NCBI GenBank assembly: GCA_029863245.1
Contig: JAOTVV010000001.1
Location: 124,001-188,000, forward strand
DNA length: 64,000 nt
Source of the DNA: Gemmatimonadota bacterium
Lineage (GTDB): Bacteria > Gemmatimonadota > Gemmatimonadetes > Gemmatimonadales > GWC2-71-9
Reading direction: 5' to 3'
Positions 56,990 to 64,000 of this stretch are shown one piece after another. Position 1 is the first letter of the stretch. Every line of letters starts with the position of its first letter. Both the position numbers and the translations under genes were made by a program. Below the pieces are notes generated by a model. It was not told where the DNA came from and did not search any database. It saw only the letters and a list, made by a program, of their open reading frames with translations.

Positions 56990-57901
56990 TCACCACTCCT
57001 CTGTCAAGGCCCGAACGTGGGCCGCCGCCGCGTCCGCAATCCGGTCAGGCACGTACCCCCCTTCGAGCACCGACACGATCGGGACCGCGAACCGTCTCCA
57101 CCCACCGATCCAGGTGGCGAAGTCCGAAGGCTCCAACGTGAAACCGGCGAGCGGGTCACCGGCCATGGCGTCGAACCCTGCCGAGATGAGAAGGAGATCG
57201 GGCGCCCAGGCATCCGTGGCGCGCGTCACCGCTTCGTCCAGGTCCTCGACGTAGCGCTCTCGGGGGAGATCCGGAGGACGGGGCACGTTGAAGACGTTGC
57301 CAACCCCTCGCTCGTGGGCCAGGCCGGTTCCCGGATAGAGCGGCCACTGGTGGAGCGAGACGTATCGGATGCGGGACTCCCGTTCGACGAGCGCCTGGGT
57401 TCCGTTGCCGTGATGCACGTCCCAATCCACGATCAAGATGCGGTCGACACTCCGTTCCTCCAGCGCCGTCATGGCCGCAATCACAACGTTGTTGAGGAGA
57501 CAAAAACCCATCGCCGCCTCGGCGGTGGCGTGGTGTCCCGGTGGTCGGACGGGAACGAAGGCGTCCGTGCCCGTCTCCAGCGCCAGACCAACTGCCATGA
57601 TGGCCGCGCCGGCCGCGTGGAGCGCCGCGTCGAGGGAGTACTGGTTCGTAGACGTATCCGCATCGAGGCGCCCGCCTCCGCGCTCGGAAACGGCCTGGAG
57701 CCGATCGAGATGCGCCGCCGTATGCACGCGCAGCACGGCGCGCTCCGTGGCTGGCGCGGCCTCGTGCCAGATCAGGTGGTCCGGGGGGGGCCAAGTTCGG
57801 AGCCGCTCGAGGATAGATCGGGTTCGCGCGGGGGATTCCGGATGTCCGGGACCGGCGTCGTGGAGTTGAGACGAGGGATGCCAGACGATGTGAACCGACA
57901 T
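56990..57901 (-). CDS. Histone deacetylase-like amidohydrolase (#2)
   Basis: PGHPESPARTRSILERL, RPPGHHATAEAAMGFCLLNNVVIA, VDWDVHHGNGTQ, LISAGFDAMAGDPLAGF. Confidence 0.93.
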   Translation of the reverse strand: MSVHIVWHPSSQLHDAGPGHPESPARTRSILERLRTWPPPDHLIWHEAAPATERAVLRVHTAAHLDRLQAVSERGGGRLDADTSTNQYSLDAALHAAGAAIMAVGLALETGTDAFVPVRPPGHHATAEAAMGFCLLNNVVIAAMTALEERSVDRILIVDWDVHHGNGTQALVERESRIRYVSLHQWPLYPGTGLAHERGVGNVFNVPRPPDLPRERYVEDLDEAVTRATDAWAPDLLLISAGFDAMAGDPLAGFTLEPSDFATWIGGWRRFAVPIVSVLEGGYVPDRIADAAAAHVRALTEEW

Positions 57902-57943
57902 TGGGTAGACCGTCGGTGCGAAGAGCGGTTCAGTCGATGGTGG

Positions 57944-58213
57944 CTATCGTACCGGTTGCCGGCGGGTTGGCAACACGATGAGCGAGGCCCGATCGGCGAC
58001 ATTCAACGCGCCCAGGGTCTCGGACTCGTCGATCACCAGGGCGCCCCGATACTTGACCAGGTACAGGTCCGAGTCCAGGGTGCGGCCAGTGGCGAGGGTG
58101 AGCGCCGTGCGCTTCAGCCGCCGCATGGACCAGTCCGGTGCCGCGGTGACCTCGACAACGTCCCAGACATCGGGAACCGAGACCTTCACGCGGAGCGCGC
58201 TCGCCACGGTCAC
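57944..58213 (-). CDS. Small predicted beta-grasp (ubiquitin/YukD-like) protein, unknown function
   Basis: LRVKVSVPDVWDVVEVTAAPDWSMRRLKRTALTL…YLVKYRGALVIDESETLGALNVADRASLIVLP follows a beta-beta-alpha-beta-beta ubiquitin-like pattern; ATGA overlap with the upstream gene. Confidence 0.65.
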   Translation of the reverse strand: MTVASALRVKVSVPDVWDVVEVTAAPDWSMRRLKRTALTLATGRTLDSDLYLVKYRGALVIDESETLGALNVADRASLIVLPTRRQPVR

Positions 58214-58482
58214 CCGTCCACCTCATCACCCGCGGGTAGCGTGGAGAAGAACCGCCCGATCACCTGATCGAAGAACAGCGTGGATGCCCGGACGCGCGTG
58301 CCGGCCGAGCCTGGCTGCACCGCCAGCGTCAGCTCCTCCCCACCCTGTCCACGGAACGTCGCGAAGTGCGGACCTTCGAGCTCGACGAAGGCGGCATTGT
58401 GCGGCGCCCGCTCGGCGAAGAACGCTTTGGCGCGTCCGAGGACGTCGGCGGGTGGAAGCGATGTGATTGTCTCGTGGGTCAT
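58210..58482 (-). CDS. Small hypothetical protein, translationally coupled to the beta-grasp gene
   Basis: Intact 90-aa ORF; overlaps the next gene by 4 nt. Confidence 0.65.
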   Translation of the reverse strand: MTHETITSLPPADVLGRAKAFFAERAPHNAAFVELEGPHFATFRGQGGEELTLAVQPGSAGTRVRASTLFFDQVIGRFFSTLPAGDEVDG

Positions 58483-58538
58483 CCGGTGCCTGTCTCCTCG
58501 CAGACATGGCGTCTAGTGGCGGTGAAAGATAACGCCCC

Positions 58539-58898
58539 TCATGACGCCGGCCTACCGGGCGGCACCGGCCCGTCGGCGGCGGGGGTGACGGTAAGGAACG
58601 TCCGGAGCGCGGCCTCGAGTCGAGAGTTCGGCACCGCCACGGCGCCGGCCTCCCGAGCCGTTCGGAGGCTGTCCGCATCCACGTGTGATCCGAACGCCAA
58701 CACGCGCGTTCCCGCCTCGGTCAGGCGATGGATACGCTCTATCTGCTGGGGGCTCCCGAGCTCGACCACCGCGAACGACGCCGGGGTATCGCGGACCACG
58801 TGCCGGCCGAGCTGCTCTACCAGCGCCTCAATCCTGGCGCGGAAGAACAGGTCCCGCGCGAAGACCGCGACTGCCCCCTCAGTCCGCAAGATCGACAT
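58539..58898 (-). CDS. Receiver-like (pseudo-REC) domain protein
   Basis: AVAVFARDLFFRARIEALVEQLG…FAVVELGSPQQIERIHRLTEAGTRVLAFGSHVDADSLRTAREAGAVAVPNSRLEAAL: CheY-like alternation with no clear phosphoacceptor Asp. Confidence 0.6.
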   Translation of the reverse strand: MSILRTEGAVAVFARDLFFRARIEALVEQLGRHVVRDTPASFAVVELGSPQQIERIHRLTEAGTRVLAFGSHVDADSLRTAREAGAVAVPNSRLEAALRTFLTVTPAADGPVPPGRPAS

Positions 58899-59562
58899 CG
58901 GCGCGTACCTCGGTCGGCGGCCGGCCGGATCGAAAGAGATCCGTCAACCGCGGCTTCCTGCGAAGGACCACAACCACCTCCCCCTCCGGCGGATCCTGCA
59001 GACCGTCGAGTGCCAGAAACACAGGAAGCGTCGCTTGTGGGACGGTCACCGTGTACCGCCGCCCATGCCACGGCACGGCGATGCTCGCCGGCAGCGATGT
59101 CACCACGCGCTCGATGAACACGTCGTCGTCGACGCGAAAGACGCCGTCGGCAACCCGTTCGCCAACCTGAAAGAAGAGCGGATCGAACGGGTCGCCGCTG
59201 TGCCGCCGGAAATTCTGCTCCACAGCCCAGTCGAAGCCCTCGAGATCATCGGCATCGGCCTGCCACTCGAGGTGATGCCGCACTTCGTGCAGCAGGGTTT
59301 CCCGAGCCTCCGCTCCCCAGTCGAATCCCGCGTCCAGCTGCGCCAGCGCCGCGAAAGAGCCGTGATACAACACGACCCGCGACACGATTTCCCCGGAGGT
59401 CGAATGGATCGGCACGCACTCCCCGAGCGTGTACACATCCGCGTGGACGGGATGCGGCACCGCGCGCCGACTCACATCGATGGCGGCGATCCCGGCCACG
59501 TACTCTGCGGGGATCTCCGCCGCGAGGCGGTCAACCAGGTGACGGAACGCGTCGAGCTCCAC
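58879..59562 (-). CDS. Zincin-like metallopeptidase family protein (HExxH)
   Basis: RVVLYHGSFAALAQLDAGFDWGAEARETLLHEVRHHLEWQADADDLEGFD; start uncertain (GTG at 59562 proposed). Confidence 0.75.
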   Translation of the reverse strand: MELDAFRHLVDRLAAEIPAEYVAGIAAIDVSRRAVPHPVHADVYTLGECVPIHSTSGEIVSRVVLYHGSFAALAQLDAGFDWGAEARETLLHEVRHHLEWQADADDLEGFDWAVEQNFRRHSGDPFDPLFFQVGERVADGVFRVDDDVFIERVVTSLPASIAVPWHGRRYTVTVPQATLPVFLALDGLQDPPEGEVVVVLRRKPRLTDLFRSGRPPTEVRADVDLAD

Positions 59563-59597
59563 TGTGCATGCCGGGCACCCGAGGTGCCCGAGGCCGA

Positions 59598-61166
59598 TCA
59601 GGTGACGGGGTCCACGGCGTCTGGCGGCGATGCCCGCGCGGTCCGCGACGCCAGCCAGCGGTTGACCAGCAGCAGGGCCAGCAACACGACACCCCACTGG
59701 GCAACCAGCGTCCCGACATTGGCCTCCCGCAGGGGATCGAGCCACCCGGCGAGGTCGGCGCCTCGCACCTGGTAGAACCACCACCCGAGCAAGACCAGCG
59801 CTTCGAGGGGCACGACTACGCCAATCACCACGTCCCACCACCGCCCGATACGAATGTCGGAGTCCTCGTGATTCAACTGCTCCTCGCGGAACCGGCGCAC
59901 CCCGTAGGTGATGATGGCGATGGCGAAGAAGAGTCCGGAGAGCATGAGCGCCACGCCCCACACGAAGTCCTGATTGTGGAGAAACCGGAGGGACAGGGCC
60001 GAAGGGAGTCCCAGCAGGAAACCGCCCACACCAACGACCCGGATGGCGTGGGGGCGCGACATCCCCGCATCCCGTAGCACCCGGCTGGCGAGTTCGATCA
60101 TGGCGATGAGGCTCGTGAACGCCGCGAACGACAGGGCCAGGAAAAACACGATCATTAGGCCCCGTCCCCACGGCAGTGTGGCGAAGAGCTGTGGCATCCA
60201 GATGAACGTGAGGCCCTCGTTCCCCTGACTGAAGATCGTTTCTTGCATCAGCTCCGGCGTGAGGCTGGCCCCCCCGCGCACCGCCTCGGCCAGTGCCGGA
60301 TACGCGCCGAGAGCCTCGGTGTCCGTGGCCAGATTCGCGACGAGTTGCGGTACGACGGCGAAGACCGTGCACAGCACCATGATCCCCGCCAGGAGCGAAA
60401 CGGTGTTGTTCGCTACGGGCAGCACGAACGCGTTCAGGGCGGTATCCTCTCGGACGCGCAAGTAGGCTGCGTAGGCCAGGATTAGTCCCCAGCCCGCCCC
60501 GGTGTCCCAGGCGTTCTGCGTGAGTGCCTCGATCCAGATCTGTGCCTTCCCGAGATGGGCCCAATCGACCGTGAAGAGATACTGGAGCCCGTCCGCCGAC
60601 CCGGGCAGCGTCACCGCTCGGATCGCCAGCACCACGACCAGCACGATGAGCGTCGGCATCAGCACTCTCGCCACACGTTCGATGGCGCGCACACCCCGCC
60701 CCACGACGATGACGCCGCACCCCATGGCCACCCCGTGGGTGAGCACCGGCCACCACGAGCCTGTGTACGCGTTCCAGAATGCGCCAGGCTCCGTGCGCGG
60801 AATCTCGCCCGCCACCGAGGCGACGATGTAGCGCAGCGTCCAGCCGGCCACCACGGAGTAGTAGAACATGATCGCCGTCGCGACGAAGGCGATGAACGCG
60901 CCCATCCAAGCCCACCGGGGTCCCATGAGGCGTAGGAACGCGCCGACCGGCCCCAGGCGGGTCTTACGTCCCGCACCGAACTCCACGAGGATGAGCGGGA
61001 TCGACCACAGGAACAAGAAGACAACCCAGGCAACGATGAACTCTCCGCCGCCGTTCTGCGCTACGATCCTGGGAAACCGCCAGATATTTCCCGTCCCGAC
61101 CGCCATGCCCAGCATGGCGAGCATCATCAACCAACGGGAGGAGAAGGCCTCGCGTGGCTGCCTCAT
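59598..61166 (-). CDS. Sodium-dependent transporter, neurotransmitter:sodium symporter (NSS/SNF) family
   Basis: SRWLMMLAMLGMAVGTGNIWRFPRIVAQNGGGEFIVAW, QNAWDTGAGWGLILAYAAYL. Confidence 0.94.
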   Translation of the reverse strand: MRQPREAFSSRWLMMLAMLGMAVGTGNIWRFPRIVAQNGGGEFIVAWVVFLFLWSIPLILVEFGAGRKTRLGPVGAFLRLMGPRWAWMGAFIAFVATAIMFYYSVVAGWTLRYIVASVAGEIPRTEPGAFWNAYTGSWWPVLTHGVAMGCGVIVVGRGVRAIERVARVLMPTLIVLVVVLAIRAVTLPGSADGLQYLFTVDWAHLGKAQIWIEALTQNAWDTGAGWGLILAYAAYLRVREDTALNAFVLPVANNTVSLLAGIMVLCTVFAVVPQLVANLATDTEALGAYPALAEAVRGGASLTPELMQETIFSQGNEGLTFIWMPQLFATLPWGRGLMIVFFLALSFAAFTSLIAMIELASRVLRDAGMSRPHAIRVVGVGGFLLGLPSALSLRFLHNQDFVWGVALMLSGLFFAIAIITYGVRRFREEQLNHEDSDIRIGRWWDVVIGVVVPLEALVLLGWWFYQVRGADLAGWLDPLREANVGTLVAQWGVVLLALLLVNRWLASRTARASPPDAVDPVT

Positions 61167-61172
61167 GTCACA

Positions 61173-62626
61173 TCAATCCAAGATGGCGATGGTCCGGTCC
61201 GCCACCGCCGCAAACGAGAGCGGAGCACCGCATACCTGCTGGGCAATCTCGTCGGCGGTGTCCGTCTGCCCGCGGTGCATCCACGCCTGCACCTCGGTCC
61301 CTGCCCGGGGATTGCGATACCAGTCCTCGTCGTATCGCTCCACCAGGAAACGCGACAGCGCTGCCTCCAGCTGCCAGGCCCGAAGGTAGCGCGCGGAGTA
61401 GAAGCCGGGGTCGACATCAACCAGATAATCGTCCGCCGAGTACCGGAACTTCGTGGCATCGGTGAGATAGTCGGCGTAACGCTCGGATACTGCGCCGAGA
61501 TCGCTCGAGTGCAGCTCCAGCTCGTAGTTGATCTTCGCCGCGTATCGCCGGGCAAGAAACAGCTCTCCCACGGCCAACTCGTGGGCCAGCGAGGCCGCAT
61601 CGTCCGCCGACAGCCCGCCGTACCGCCTGAGCCACCCCAGATCGAGCGTGAGGTGATCCCACAGCATGGCGTATCCCTCGGTGACCGAGTTGTCTCCGAG
61701 CCACCGGGCTGCGAAGGGCAGCGTTTCCGAAACGGACGCGAAGTGCATGGCATGCCCGAGCTCGTGCCAGAACGTCCGATAGTCGCTATGGCCGCCCCGA
61801 GGGCGGAGCACGAGATACACCTCGTGCGGTACACGGACCGGCACGCAGAACGCCCGGGCCTGCTTGCCCTCCCGCTCTTCAGTATCGAACCGAACGCGGC
61901 CACCGATCGTGGGATCCAATCCCATCTCGCACATCTGCCCCACCGCGGTCTCCACGAGCGCGCCAGACGGAAACGCAACGTCGAATCCGTCGGCGCGGAA
62001 CAACCACGCCGCATCCGACCGGACGAGCGCGTCGATGCCCGCACCGATGCGGCGGCGCGCGAGGCGGGCCAGGCCGTCGAGGTACGGGGCTTCCGTGCAC
62101 GCCAGGAAGTCCCGCGCCTGTCGGGCCAACGCGTCCAGATCGACGCCGGACAACGACGCCACCGTATCGACGTAGGTACCGAGTCCCAACGTCGCGACCA
62201 CCTCGTGCTCCGTGCGAAAACGATCGAGGCGGATAGTGTTCAACGCGGCCGACACCGCCCGGGCCCGGGCGGTGTCCAGGGCGATCCGCAGATCGCGCTC
62301 CGGCATGTTCGCGATCTCGATCGGCGCGCGAAGAAACGGAATCCGACGCCCGGCAACTTCGAGCTCGGCGCCCTGCTCCCACACCAGTTGCCGTTCCTGG
62401 TGGGTGGCCACCGCTCGTCCCACCCGCACGTCGACCACCCACTCGAGCAGCGGCCGTGAACCGGATGCCCGCGCCGCCTCGAGTGCATCATCGCTCGCGA
62501 CGTCCGCGTAGCGATCGTAGATCGCGTGGAACGTAGGATCTTGTTTGAGGCCGGCGCCGGTGAGGTAGTATTCGAGCCCGAGCTCCTCGTGCATCGCCTC
62601 ACCACGCGCGAGGAGCGTTTCGAGCT

Positions 62627-62630
<4 letters not shown>
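61173..62630 (-). CDS. M3-like gluzincin metallopeptidase
   Basis: [22 protein letters not shown]…[14 protein letters not shown] zinc site and downstream Glu. Confidence 0.8.
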
Positions 62631-63988
<1,358 letters not shown>

Positions 63989-64000
63989 TTGAGTGAGGTC

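Overview
This is a GC-rich bacterial chromosomal window of about 64 kb. Gene density is close to complete, with many ATGA/GTGA start-stop overlaps. I found no rRNA, tRNA, CRISPR array, transposase or prophage block. Gene content (GWxTD protein, MglA/roadblock pair, class II RNR, zinc-ribbon Ser/Thr kinases with PEGA/TonB-like ends) suggests Gemmatimonadota or a relative; this is inference only. Main blocks: bshB1, NifS-mnmA; a CPA2 antiporter; dnaJ/grpE; dnaX-ybaB-recR-(94 aa)-roadblock-mglA-pgsA-cinA; an SRP RNA gene (ffs) just upstream of dnaX that the ORF track cannot show; tandem TrkAH- and KtrAB-type K+ uptake genes; sir2-pyk-PhnP-like; ispG; nrdJ; a phospho-signalling block (two kinases, two FHA proteins, a PP2C phosphatase and a membrane FHA-trypsin protease); anmK-murQ; ggt; fba; pdaD-speB; priA; a long co-directional run with an HDAC-like enzyme and a candidate ubiquitin-fold mini-protein pair; glyS. 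The strongest non-routine observations are: (1) the four-gene FHA/kinase/PP2C/FHA-protease operon, (2) the beta-grasp mini-protein and its overlapping partner, (3) two gene fossils (a gamma-carbonic anhydrase and a lipoprotein/TonB-receptor remnant), (4) ffs with an apparent GUGCA apical loop, and (5) two genes that look leaderless. No homology search or structure prediction was run; family calls rest on recognised motifs.
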